From assembly GCA_963969365.1 (NCBI GenBank), contig OZ017753.1, positions 1,798,001-1,862,000 of the forward strand: 64,000 nucleotides of DNA, given 5' to 3'. This document shows, piece by piece, positions 11,201 to 32,300 of this stretch (position 1 is the first letter of the stretch; every line of letters begins with the position of its first letter). This stretch comes from Asterochloris sp. CNOR1. Lineage: Eukaryota; Chlorophyta; Trebouxiophyceae; Trebouxiales; Trebouxiaceae. The notes beneath the pieces are model-generated. The model saw nothing but the letters and a program-made list of their open reading frames with translations, was not told where the DNA came from and ran no database searches. The translations under genes were made by a program, and so were the position numbers.

Positions 11201-14200
11201 GCCTACAAGTCTGCTGCAAGCAGGTCCAATGTGTCAACCACGTCCCCATGGTCATGCCTGCAGGGCTGCAGCGTGTGGTTAATGTCATGCTGTGCATTGT
11301 CGTTGCGCGTTTGATTATGGACCACCACCAGAAGTACCCACTGCGAGTTCCCAATGTGGTCAAGTGGCTGGGCTATATCATCACCCCTGATGGTGAGAGC
11401 CATGCTGGTCTGCAATTCCACAGCTGTTCATGGGAGCCAGGATTGCTTTCAGGCCAACCTGGCATCAAGCAGGCCATGAAAACGGCTATTTCTGCCCTCA
11501 CAGCGTGCTGAGCAATGCAAAGCAATGAGGGAAGGTACAGTACAGCAAACTGCACAAAATGCAATGTCTGACCTGCTGCTTGAACCTGCGGGTGCCAGGG
11601 TGCAGGCAACGCGGATGCTCTCCCGGCCAATGCCTTTCATGTCAATGTGGTCCAAGGTCCTAAGCCAACAATGCTGAGCTCGCCTGTGATGCAGCGGCAA
11701 CACAGATGTCCTTCAATTGGAGTTTGCTGGCCGCCTTTGTGGTCGCGAGCTATTTTCTGCAGTACTTTGGAGCTGAGATATACCGCAGTGCAGAGCAGGC
11801 AAGGCTGCGCAAAAGGGCGTGCCTGACATTGCAATGGATGCGGCAAACTGCTCCACACCCTAGCTGTTGCTGGGGTGGCAATTGGCAGCTGCAGGTGCAG
11901 TCGCAGGCTGTGCAAGCAGGATGACAATGCGTTTCTCTAATGAGGCTGCAGGGGCTGACTGGGGAGCAGAAGAAGGGTGATCTCAGCCCACCAGCAGCTC
12001 TGCGTCGCTTTCGCGAGCGCGTGGCCTGGGCAGACTGGCTGGTGGTGCTGGTGCAGTGGCCTGTCACCCTGCTGTGGCCGGGGGCCCTGCTGTACCGGGT
12101 GTGGATGGAGGAAAGTGTGCCGCCTGTGCCAGGGCTCATCTTTGTGCTCATCATGACGGTCCTCACTCTCAAGCTGCACTCCTTTGCTGAGGTCAATCGG
12201 GATCTCAGGTGAGGTGCCCGCCTGGCCGCATGCACTGCCACCCTGCCTGCACTGAGCCTGGGCCTCAAGCAAATTGTTGGGTCATCAGTCATACACAAGT
12301 CATGTTTACAACAGCCTCGATGGTGAGCAGGCTGACACAGCAGGCACAGCTTGCACCTGGCGATAGGCTGTGCACAGCCCCTTCCTGAGCGCACAACACT
12401 GCTGATGGCGCCTGTGCAATGGCGTTTCCACGTATGCAGTGGCCCGTCAGATACTCATGCTGTCGGCTTGGATTGCTGCGGTGGCATGCTGCAGGGCAGC
12501 ACGGCGGAACAATGAGATTCGGCTGGGGGAGCGCGGCTCTGCAGAGCCCCTCAAAGGCATAGAAGGAAGGCAGTATCGGTGAGCAGCACTGTGCCAGCTG
12601 GCAGGCTGGCAGGCAGGCATGCCAGAGGCTGGACAACTACCTCATTGGTCGACAAGCGTTGAGAGTCTGGTCACCAGAGCTGTCTTCGAAGTGCCTGCAG
12701 GTATCCAGAGAACGTCACTGTCGCAAAGTTCCTGTACTTCATTGCTGCGCCCACACTAGTGTACCAGGTGGCCTACCCCCGGACCCGCTCAATCCGATGG
12801 GGCTTCATGCTGAGGTCAGCATATTGAGAAACGATCTCTCAATGAGCAAGGACATTCAGGCTATACTTGCGGTGATATGAGGATGGACGCCGCCCCTTCA
12901 CCTGCCCCAAGCGGCAGTATGACCATTGCTGCTCAGCATGCCCTTCTGCAGTCTGGCCCTGCTGCGCCTGCTGAACCCTGAATGTGCTATCAGCTGGCCC
13001 TGGCTGGGCTATGCTGAGCTGAATCCACCTCACCATGTGTAGACCTCACTCAGCCTTCCCGCTCTGGCATGCACTCAGTCGGCTGCACGGGCTGGCACAC
13101 AGATCCGGTGGCATGGTTGGCCAGTGGCTACCTTTTCCGGTGCCCAAGGGGCTTTGGCCTGTGCCTCCTCTGTATGCCTCCCTGGCCACCTACCTGCAGG
13201 TTTATAGACCACTACAACATCACCACCTTGTGTGGCCTGCAACTACTTGCCTCTGTGACACTGATGCATTCTTGCCTCCGCCTGCCACCTGCAGGTACAC
13301 AGCTTACCTCCTGACTGCGGCCTCCTTTGGCCTGTGGCTGACAGATCAGTTCATTGCCACAACCATGATCAACGCCTGCAAGCAGATGACTCAGGTGGAC
13401 AAGTCCTGGGGCAGCTTCGTCCGCGTCTTCCTGGAGCGCATACTGAAGCTGGCACTGCCCACACTAGGCGGCTTCCTGGTCATCTTTGTGGCCCAGTTCC
13501 ATCTGCTGCTCAACCTGATTGCTGAGCTGTTGGGCTTCGCCGACAGGGAGTTCTACCTGGTAAGGCTTCAGCTTCAGCATGTCCTTGCTTTCACTCAACT
13601 GTCCATGCTGATGTCAATGTGACCCTCATCTGCATGCCCCTTGGGTCTGCACCAAGACGCTGCACCAAAGCTGTTTGCTGGCTGGCTGCATCTCCGCCTG
13701 TCTGTCTGGTGGTGGTCAAGCATGATGGATGCTCCCAAGCTGCAGCAAGCAGTGCCATGCTGTAGAGCTGCTCACCATCAGCAGCCAGGGAGGATGTAAG
13801 GCTGATCAGATGCATGATACTAGCGCAGTTCCTGCCTGTCTGAGCGAGCACACATTCCTGCATGTACTATGGGGCCTGCTGCTGTGCTTTCTAAGCATTT
13901 CATGCCCTCCCCCTCCCTGCTGCAGGCCTGGTGGAACGCTGAGTCCATAGGTGGGTACAGCAGCATGGTCTGGCTCCCATGACTTGTGCTGGTTCCCTAC
14001 CCTCCCAGTGCTCTGCTGCTCTTGGGCATGCAGGTCTCCATGCATTGCTGATTGCTCCCCCTACCCCAGTCCTGCTCTGCAGGTGATTACTGGGCCCTGT
14101 GGAACATGCCGGTAAGCCGCTCAGTGCGCAGCAAGCCCTAACTTCCCTGCCCTAGTTGCTGCTCCTCAATGTGCTGGCAGCATCTCCTCTAGGGCTGCTG

Positions 14201-14837
14201 CTGGGAGTGGGGCCATGCTGCAATATGCTCTGAGCTCGGAACGCTTTGGGCTGGGCATCTGATTGCCCGCAAGCCCCTGCTTTGCAGGCCAGAACATTCC
14301 TGTGGCTGCAGGTGCACCACTGGATCAAGCTGCATGTATACACTCCCATAAGAGCCCGCTGCGGGCGCATGGCAGGCTCCTACCTTGGGCTGTTTGCCTC
14401 CTTCCTGCTGTCAGCGGCCATGCATGAGATTGTGATTGCTGTGCCACTGCACAAGAGCCTGTGGGCGCCGTGGGCCTTCATCGGCATGCTGGGGCAGGTG
14501 AGGTGATGGTGCCTTCTCAGATGGGCTGCTGCATCTCTGCTACTGGAAAGGCTTGCAACAGGCGCCTGACTCGAGGATGACCACAGCACCTGTCCAGGAA
14601 GCCTGGCTCCGCCAAGCATGCTGACTGCATCAAAGTTTCCCTGGCGTTAAACGTCAGGGGGCAAAATGCTTCTGTCACCAGCTGTTGTGCGGCCTGCAGA
14701 TACCTTTGATAGCACTGACCAACTGGCTCAAAAAACGGTACACATCACACAACCTCGGCAACTGGATTTTCTGGATCACCTTTTCAGTGCTTGGCCAGCC
14801 CCTGTGCATGCTGCTGTATGCCTGCGTCAACATCTAG
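8287..14837 (+). CDS. DGAT1: Diacylglycerol O-acyltransferase 1 (DGAT1) with N-terminal coiled coil and PH domain
   Basis: An MBOAT-family enzyme of the ER membrane that transfers acyl-CoA to diacylglycerol, the last step of triacylglycerol synthesis. The ATG at 8287 opens an exon with a heptad-like coil (VTQLEQELDRLKAENRELRV). PH-domain exons follow at 9110-9247 (RWRDRFVQLYDNKMVYFED) and 9483-9625, ending in the conserved Trp of YERWIQ. A Ser/Arg-rich linker precedes SVLSRDRFFDNVEG at about 10930. The DGAT1 core reads TLKLHSFAEVNRDLR, YPENVTVAKFLYF, PTLVYQVAYPRTRSIRWGF, YWALWNMPVHHWIKLHVY and SAAMHEIVIAVPL with the active-site His. It ends NWLKKRYTSHNLGNW...ACVNI and the stop at 14835. The FYxDWWN acyl-binding motif reads FYLAWWN, with Asp replaced by Ala. 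A PH domain on DGAT1 is known in some algae. Exons between 12830 and 13290 are uncertain. Confidence 0.9.
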
Positions 14838-15652
14838 TAGGGACAGCCTGTGCACGGTGGTATCAGAATTGTGTTTTGACTTTCCAGGGCGCATACCATG
14901 TATGTTCCATTGCCCCTTGCACGCAACCTCATGTGGTGGCAGCTGCAGAGCAGTCAAAAATCTTGCAGCACCGCACCAACATGAATGTTTCTGTAGTGGC
15001 ATGCAGTCCTGTGTTTGGCTGCCTGTGCTCCAACATGTCCCCATGCTCTGTTGCAATGCATGAGCCCAGACAGATGTGCTCCACGGCCTGATTTTGCACG
15101 TCACCGATTCACATCTCTTCATTCCAGTAGGGGACTGAGGATTGGGCGTTGGAATTGGTTTCCTGCCGGGTTTGTCGATATGTCGGACAGCCAAGTTCGG
15201 GCGGGTAGCCAATTTCTTGGTGACCTGCAGAGGTTCACCATGGGGGCAGCCCTCATGTCACTTAAGGACAAGCACAGCAGCTGGGACCACATTCCGTTTC
15301 TCAGCAGAGCCTGCAGCACACCAACTCGCCAGCAATCTGCAGCGTTTTCAGCAATCTGGGTCGCCTGAGCTTCGACCTTCCGCAGCTCTGGTGCCACTGG
15401 CCTCGGCCTCTTTGGAGGCACTTTGGCCACCTTGGCAAGGGGCAGGGCCCATGCACTGCTCCTGAGCAGATGCAGCCACCTGGCATTGACTCAGCTCAAG
15501 AGGAGGTAAGCATTTGGTCAGGTTCCTGCAGGACCTTATGCAGAAGCGGCAGATTCGTGATCATGCTGCCTGCATACTCTGCAGGGATGAGCAGCAATGC
15601 TGGCCTTCAGCACAGGCGTCATCCAGGATCTGCTAGCTGGCATCCACTGCAC
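14838..15652. other. Intergenic region between DGAT1 and the receptor-like kinase
   Basis: About 800 bp between two plus-strand genes. Open frames such as the one at about 15179-15368 (MSDSQVRAGSQF...) show no family similarity and no clear splice context. I read the stretch as the DGAT1 3' untranslated region plus the kinase promoter, but a short upstream exon of the kinase cannot be excluded. Confidence 0.35.
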
Positions 15653-24579
<8,927 letters not shown>

Positions 24580-24866
24580 CTAGCAGTAGCACGCACATTG
24601 AGCCACAGAACAGTAACAAACTTGCTCTCATGAATGGACCAATGTAAAACTTGAATGGACTGCTGCATCTTCTATAATGACAGGGGTGCTTCTTGGCGAG
24701 AGCATGGCGTAGGGGTGGCGAATTGGCCTGATGGCATTGCCAACAATAGGGAGAAGCGGCTGCCCAACAATGTTAGGTCTGCTTGACCCAGGATTAGTCA
24801 AAAGTCAACTGGTCAACAAGAACAGCTCATCAAAACACCAAGGTTAACCTCTTCACAACCACAGCC
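24580..24866. other. Intergenic region: kinase 3' end and desaturase promoter
   Basis: Contains TGTAA at about 24644, the polyadenylation signal typical of chlorophyte algae, about 65 bp after the kinase stop. The rest, up to the desaturase ATG at 24867, shows nothing further that I recognise. Confidence 0.4.
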
Positions 24867-27800
24867 ATGCTTCCCTCAGGTGCCAAGCTCCAGGGGACAC
24901 ATAGCCCAGCTGGCCTGGTGGGTCTCAGAAATTCTGGGCGGGTGTCCCAGAGAAGAAATCAGCGTCAACACTCCCTTTTGTGCAGAGCTGTTCTGGCGGT
25001 GCCTGCACCACCCAGGCAGCTGGAGCCGCCCCAGCAGCCATCAAAAGCACCGCAGCCACAGGTACCCCGTGCACGTCGCATACCAAAGTTGCTCCACAGC
25101 CGCTGCACCGCCACTGTCTTAACAGCCAGGGCACATAGCAGTCAGGTTGCCGATCTCAACGTGCAGCAACGGAGTTAATTACCACCCCATAGTGCTTGCT
25201 CCTGCGCATGTGGCTTACTGTGGCTGTATGCCCAGCAGGATGACTCAGAAGATGCCGCTCTGCAATGCAGGAGCCCCAGGAACTTGATCTGTCAGCCCCT
25301 CCACCGTTCACACTAGCAGACATTCGGAATGCTGTTCCCAAGCACTGTTGGGAGAAGGACACAGCACGTTCGGTATTCCACCTTGTGAAGGATGTGTCCA
25401 TCGTCCTTGGTCTGGCAGCAGGAGCAAGTGCTTTGGACCAGTGGTGAGGCACGCACACACTTCAAGCCTGGGCTGCTTTGGCCTGTAAAGGCTGTCAGGT
25501 GTCAGAATCTCCAGCTCCCTCAGGAGAGCAGGGGTTGCAGTGCTCAGTTTGCCTTTTCGTGGCCGCAGGTGGGCATGGCCAGCGTACTGGTTCGCACAGG
25601 GCACCATGTTCTGGGCTCTCTTTGTCATTGGGCATGACTGGTGAGTGCCTGCCAGGTGCATGCAGGGCCAGCCTGACTGAATAGTTTTGCCTCCAAATTG
25701 CTGCATGCATAGCGTGTGGCATGCACCCAGCCAAGCAATCCAATGTCACCATTTGTCTTGTGAGCGTCCAAAGTAACCAGCACCCCAGCACACAAGTGCC
25801 TTTGCTGACCTGCAGTGGCCATGGCAGCTTCAGCAACAACAAGACGCTGAACGATGTGGTGGGCAACATCACCCACTCCAGCATTCTGGTGCCCTACCAT
25901 GGTGAGAGTGGCTTGCCAGGCTTAAAATCAGCTTGAACACAAGCGGGACCTGGCGCTCAGCATCGAGCACGGTGCTCAGCATGAGCTCAGACACGAAGGA
26001 AGCTGGCGCACTGCCAGTTCCACTGAGCCTCCAGCCTGACTGGCCATGTGCAAGGGCGGCACACCCGCACATGCAGCTATCCTTCTGACCTGAAGCTGGC
26101 CGTCTGCAAGAGCTGGCACACCCTGGAGTCCCGGGGGGAGGGGGGGGGGGGGGGGGTGGTTGGGGGGGGGGAGGGGGAGCTGGCAGCTGCGGTCCCTTAC
26201 AAACCTGAGCCTGCCCCTACCCTGCATGCTGCAGGCTGGCGCATCAGCCACAGGACACATCATGCCAACCATGGCCATGTGGAGAATGATGAGTCCTGGT
26301 ACCCCACCAAGAAATCTCTGTTTGACAAAATGGTGAGGTACAAGCGCTGCTTTGTGAGGCACAGATGCTGCCCTTGTGCAAGAAAAACTGCACAGCTCTG
26401 CTAGCAGGCGGCTTACTGCCTGCTCAAGTGGCTTGTTGCATTGCTCATCAGCAGTAAAGACATAGCCCTCTTGAGAACGTGTTGCAAGTACATGTCTGCT
26501 GTGCTGCCCCGGTGGCTACATCAGACTGCACAGCGCTACAGGGTGGCCCTGACAGCTGATTGTGGGGCCCCCAGTGAGTTCCACACAAAATGCTTGGGCA
26601 GTCCTCTGGCATCCTGACTGGCATCTTGCCTGGTCCTGCAGGAGCTGCTTCAGAAGCTGGGCCGGCTGCTGTTTCCCCTGCCGCTGCTGGCTTACCCGTT
26701 CTACCTCATCGCCCGCAGCCCTGGCAAGACAGGGTCCCACTACGACCCCAAGTGCGACCTATTTACAGAAAATGAGGGCCCCCTGGTGAGGCTCCTGCTA
26801 GTGAGCCCTTACAGCAAGCAGCGAGGAGCTCTGTACCAAAGCAGGCAGAACAGAGCATCTTGCCTGAGCATGCAGATGGACGCATCCTGCACGCATGCTC
26901 AATCCTGGCATGTAGGGTGCAGAGGCCTGCAGCTGCACTGCAGAGATGGTACGTGCAGCCAGCACCAGCTGTGCTCGCATGTGGACGCCAGTTGCATGTG
27001 CGCCCCACCTGCTCAGCGGCTGCTGCAGACAAGCTCTGTTCTGGCCCATGGATGGGTGCCCTGAGGTGCCGCCAGGTGCAGACCAGCTCTGTACTGGGAG
27101 TGAAGGTGCATGTCCTGCCCCGTACAGATTGAGACCTCCAACCGCTATTTCCTGGGCGCAATGGCCGTGCTGGCAGCCTGCACCTTCGCCTTTGGCCCCC
27201 TGAAGATGTTCAACCTGTACTTCATGCCTTACTGGATCAATGTGATCTGGCTAGATGTGGTGACCTACCTACACCACCATGGCAGTGAAGACCCAGAGGA
27301 GAAACTGCCCTGGTACCGTGGCAAGGTGGGCATGGGCTGTTTGCTGGAGCACAGCTCTTAACACAGGGGGATTGCAGGTTGTTGTTCTGATGCTCTTTCA
27401 GCAGTCGACCCTGTTGTCAGCGAGTATCCACAGGGATGGTGCCCTGGCAGGGTAAGAGCTGGTTGCTGACCTGACAGCAGTGTGACAGGCCCAACATCCT
27501 TGAAGGGGTTCCTTGTGCTGTTAGAGCTCTGGACTAGCTTCAATTGGGCAGAGCAGAGGCCTGTCTGAAGGAGGTAGGGGCTGTCGTTGCTGCTGAGAAC
27601 TGGCTTGCAATGAGGTGGGGCGCAGCTGCTTGCTGTGTTGTCAGGCTTTAGATGTCGGGCCTGCAGTTGCCCCCTCTGCTGCCATTAGCTCGTGTTGCCG
27701 ATTGACCTCAGCTTGCATCCAGGCATATACATGCAGAATGAGCTTGCAGCCCAGGATCGCTCAAACGAGCCTGATCGTCAGTGCCACAGTCAGCAGCAAC

Positions 27801-28974
27801 AGGAGCCGTGCTCCTGCCACAGGCTGCTTGGAGGGCTTGCCACACACACAACAGCGTGCTGTCCCGTGGCCTGCAGGAGTGGAGCTACCTGAGGGGTGGG
27901 CTGACCACTGTGGACCGGGACTATGGCATCTTCAGCCAGATTCACCACAGCATTGGCATCCATGTGCTGCACCACTTGTTCCCCCAGGTGAGCGTGCGGA
28001 AGCAGCCCAGCCGGGCTGTGTGCCAGGAGCTTCTGCAGTCAGGACCAGCACGGTGTCGATCTTCATGTGCTGCATGTAGCACATCAGTCAATGGTTCCAG
28101 CAATCTGGCTGTGAGTTTTGGTTGGAGATGTGAGCATAGGTTGAATAGGGTGGCCTATCTGCCGACATTACCAGAGCTGCCTCTGGCAGCGTTTGCTGCT
28201 GCACTTGACACTGGATCCAGCAGCAGCATGCACCGTTGGGTGCCCCTCAAGTGCACTCAGGCCTGCTGTGAGGCTGCCACCTTGCCATCCAGTAGCTCTC
28301 AACAACTATCCAACAGTGGCATGAGTGGAAGACTTTGACACACTGCGTGACACACTGCATGGCCAGTTCCCACGCAGCTCCTAAGCCAGGCCCCTTGCAG
28401 ATCCCCCACTACAACCTGGCAGAGGCGACTGAGGCGATCAAGCCTGTGATGGGCAAGTATTACCGGGAGCCCCGGAAGGCTGAGGGACCCCTGCCCCTGC
28501 ACCTGGTGGAGCCCCTCGTGCGCAGCTTCCAGAGTGACCACTATGTGGCTGATGAGGGCGACATTGTATACTACCAGCGGGTCAGTCCCCCAGCATGTAG
28601 TCCTTGACAAGTAACAATGGACTACTATTGCTGGCGTGCAGCAGTTGGGACACTGTGCACCTGCCGCAAGATGATGACGATGGCTGGCCTTGTTTGAATT
28701 GATGGCGGCAGCCCCCGCAGTGCTGAGCGCCACGCGTCTAGTGCCGATTGCTTGTGTTCAGGAGCACCTCACTGCCTGCTGTGAGGAGGAGCTCACCGGC
28801 CCCTGATCTGACTGGAGCTCCCTCCTAGTTAAGCAGCAGTTCAGCGGCGCCTTGTTGTGCCTTGCCAGCATTATCGTGTGCCGCTTGCTGCATTTTTGCG
28901 TGAGCACTCCTTGTGCATGTGCAGGACCCATCGCTGCCCCAGCTATTCAAGCCCAAGGAGTCCACTGCATCCTA
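24867..28974 (+). CDS. FAD7: Chloroplast omega-3 fatty acid desaturase (FAD7/FAD8 type)
   Basis: A di-iron membrane desaturase that introduces the omega-3 double bond into 16:2/18:2 acyl lipids of plastid membranes. Exon 1 (24867-25060) encodes a basic, Ser/Gln/Pro-rich transit peptide. Exon 2 starts at 25270 with [19 protein letters not shown], then [20 protein letters not shown]. The three histidine boxes are present: [37 protein letters not shown] and [11 protein letters not shown]. Other family signatures are [47 protein letters not shown] and the C-terminal [19 protein letters not shown] and [17 protein letters not shown]. It ends KPKESTAS and the TAG at 28972. The transit peptide and lack of an ER-retrieval end favour a plastid over an ER isoform. 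Confidence 0.95.
26133..26179 (+). repeat. Intronic poly-G tract
   Basis: About 47 bp made almost entirely of G on the plus (coding) strand, with runs of 6, 16, 10 and 5 G broken by single A, T or TGGTT. It lies in a desaturase intron between the first and second histidine-box exons. Such a tract can form G-quadruplexes in DNA or pre-mRNA. Homopolymer length may also be a sequencing artefact. Confidence 0.8.
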
Positions 28975-29334
28975 GGAGGTGGACATGCGGGCAACATCTG
29001 AATTTCTTGCAGCAGGGGAGCAGTGGGCCCCACACGAAACTTGTCGGGTTCTGTCAGCCTGCACATGCCAATTGGCCACTGTTCAGGTTATGTTTACTGC
29101 AGGCATACCTCATGCCATGCAGCCTGACCAATTCTTCTCAAGTTGACTCACCATTCTTTGGCTCTACAGTCCAACTCATAAGAAAGACACTTCCAGTTTC
29201 TGAAACCCCCTGACCCCAACCTTAGTGTCATAGAGTTTTGTCAAAAGAGAGCAGTGCTTTAAGCTAGTAAATATGGTCAACATTTTGTTAAAATTGCAGC
29301 TGTGTGCAGACGACCTCAAGACAACCAACACTGC
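28975..29334. other. Intergenic region between the desaturase and RsgA genes
   Basis: Tandem (same-strand) spacing of about 360 bp. An AT-richer patch at 29160-29300 precedes the RsgA start and probably contains its promoter. No further element is recognised. Confidence 0.35.
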
Positions 29335-32300
29335 ATGATGCATGTTTCGACCTGTGCTCGTAGAGTACATTCAAGGTTAGCTCTAGTTCATGTGCATCCT
29401 AATCAGCTCCTGGCTGATGCCGTGAGGACAGCTGGCACTTCTCTACGACATTCCTCCAGGCAGAGAGCTTGCAGCACTGCAAGTGCAGCAGAGGCTATTG
29501 TTGCATCAGAGCCCATGGAATGGAGTCACACAGAGCTTTGCACAGCACCAGGACTTGTGAGTAGTGCCTGCAGATGAGGAGGGTGCAGCTTTACCCTGCC
29601 TCAACTGTGCCTGGCTCACTTGCAGGTCATGAGCAAGCAGGCCAACTTTGTGTCAGTACGTGTGACGCCGCCTCCTGCACAATACAGCTCCAATGGATGC
29701 GAGGTAGGCCCAGCCCCTCCAAAGACCGTGGAGCTGTTGTGCGCGGTGCGTGCCCTCTTGAAGAAGATCAAGCAGCAAGTGCTGGTGGGCGACAGGGTCA
29801 ATGTGGTGGGGATTGACTGGGCTGACAAGAGAGGTGAGGCTGCTGCTTGTGGCTCTTGAGGTCTGTCTGGTCTTGTTCAGACACAGCCAGCCTGGTACTT
29901 CATCTTCATGCCCACCTTCTGAAGCCACGCCATTGTTTATGGCTGTCAGTGCCGTAGCATAGGTGCTGGAGGACCTCCTGCAATGGATGACCTTGCAAAG
30001 CATAGGTGCTGGAGGACCTCCTGCAATGGATGACCTTGCAAAGCTGCGGCCCCAGCAGCTCAGTAACAGTGCTCCCTGCTGCGCACTGCCCTCACGTCGT
30101 GGTGCAGGCGGTGCTGTGCGTCACAAACCCCTGTACTGCACTGCAGGCATGGTGCAGGATGTGCTACCCCGTCACAGCGAGATGGCTGACCCTTCCCTGG
30201 GCAACGTTGACCGCATCTTGCTTGTCTTTGCCTGTGCACTGCCCACCTTTGACACGCTACAGGTGGGTGCTGTGCGGCTCGCAATGTCTTTGACACCTTC
30301 AGGTGGCAGACGATCTGCTGTGGGTGCCTTGTCTGTTTGCTGCACACCTTTGACATGCTGCACACCCCCTGCATGCAGTTTCAAGCTGTGTGTAGCTCCC
30401 GGCGAGGTTGTAGATGTGCACCTTATTATGCTTGCGCACAAGCCGATTTTCGCAGAGCAGCTGCTCAGGTGGTCCTGGAGCTCAGAGTGCCCCGTCCTGC
30501 CGCTGCAGGCCACCAAATTTCTCGTCTCTGCTGAGGCCTCTGGCATCCCTGTCTCGCTCGTCCTGAACAAGGCAGACCTCGTCAGCAAGGAGGACCTTGA
30601 GAAGCTCATGAAAGAGGTGACCCTTCTGTGGCACGCCTTCTGCAGCCCACCCATCCTGCATGTCTAGCTGCGCTCACCAGATGACTGCCACCCAGGCATC
30701 CACCAAAACGAGCTTCGTGCAGTGAGGTCTTGTGTGCTACACATCTCAGTCTGCCTTCCCGGCCACCTTAGCTGTCACTGACGCATCAAAGCTCCTGATG
30801 CAGCCTTATCTGCGTCATGAAGCTACCTTCTGTATGCCGTGCATCTCACTGCCTTCCAGGCCACCTCCTAGGTCCTGGTATGTCCGCCACCCTCTGCAGT
30901 ACAAAGCTGGGGCCTCAACTTTGCTCCCGTGGGTGTCACACGAGCGACTGACCTGACATAGCAGGGCCCCCTTCCCACCCTATGCAGATCAAGGGCTGGG
31001 GCTACAACGTGACCCCTGTGAGCGTGGCATCTGGGGCTGGCCTGACTGAGCTGGCTGCTAGCTTCACGCAGCGCATCTCAGTGGTGGCAGGGCCGTCTGG
31101 GGTGGGCAAGTCTTCAATCATCAATGCTCTTCGCATCAGGTAAGTCCTGAGGGGCCATGCAGGTGTCCTGCTTTGGGGCATGAGCCTCTTACTTGCCTGC
31201 TTCCGGTATGCACACTTGATGCAGCAAGTGTATCTGGCTTGAGCAGTGCTAGGGTCTGCTATAAGGCAGCAGACCCTACAGGGCAGCAGACCCTAGCACT
31301 GCTCGTGCCAGATACACAGGCATCAAGCCCAAGCGTGCTGGTAACGGGTACTGTTGAGCCCCATGCCTGGTCATTTGCTGAAAAGAAGGGATGGTTGCGA
31401 TAAGAACCTGGAAGCGAGATGCTGCGCATGTATCTGCAGGGGAGCATGGCCCGCAGCACAGGCCAGCACCACCGCTCTCTCTCTGGGGCAATCTGAATGC
31501 CAGCAGTCTTTAATGGCTTGTGATGGCAGCGAGGAGGCAGCTCAGACAAGACGCCTGGCTGGCCTGGTTGCCCAGAGCGCTGCCTTGACCGCTGAGCTGG
31601 CTGAGCGCAGCCCCAGTGGCGCAGAGCCTGGGCCACAGAGCCTGCTCAGTGTGGCAGAGGGCAACGCAGCCCAGGAGCCATCAACCGAGGGGCCTCCAGC
31701 AGTCCTCCACCAGCAGCCTGGTAGTGCCACAGCAGCCAGCAGACAAACCCCACTGCAGCAGCAGGATAGCGGTGATCCAGATCAGTATTCTTTGCTGGAC
31801 CAGGAGGTGCGGCCGCAGAGCAGCGCCGAGCAGGTGCCACTGCAGCAGCAGGACAGTGGTGAGTCAGCCCGTAGCCTGTCTCAGGAGCAATATGACGACG
31901 GTGAGCAGGACGCGGGGAGGCGCAGGCGCTACAGTGCGTGGGACCAGGCCTCGATTGGGGCCCCCAGGCTGCTGCCTGAGATGGCACAGCAATTGCAGCT
32001 GCAGTCTGTGGGCAGCCTGACCAATATTGGGCGGGGCAGGAACACCACACGCCACATCTCCCTGATGCCTGTTGGCGGTGGCCTGCTGGCAGACACCCCT
32101 GGGTTCAACCAGCCAGCTCTGGGCAGCATCATGGCAGGCGAGCTTTGGCGCTACTTTCCCGAGATGGTCGAGCGGCTCGAGTCCCAGCGGTGGGTTCTGC
32201 TGTACCAAGCTGTTCTGGCTCAAGCACCTGCAACATTCCTGCGGCTGTGTCTGGCTGGCAGTGGGCCGTGGCGCTACATTGCTCTGTTGCCTGGGTGGTC

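Noticed and set aside
15179-15368. Possible small gene (MSDSQVRAGSQF...) between DGAT1 and the kinase
   Set aside because: No similarity, no splice support and no conserved composition; it is kept as intergenic.
31354-31437. Extension of the RsgA insertion exon upstream of about 31438
   Set aside because: The frame stays open through the hairpin flank, but a good TGCAG acceptor at about 31439 and the loss of protein character upstream favour an intron.
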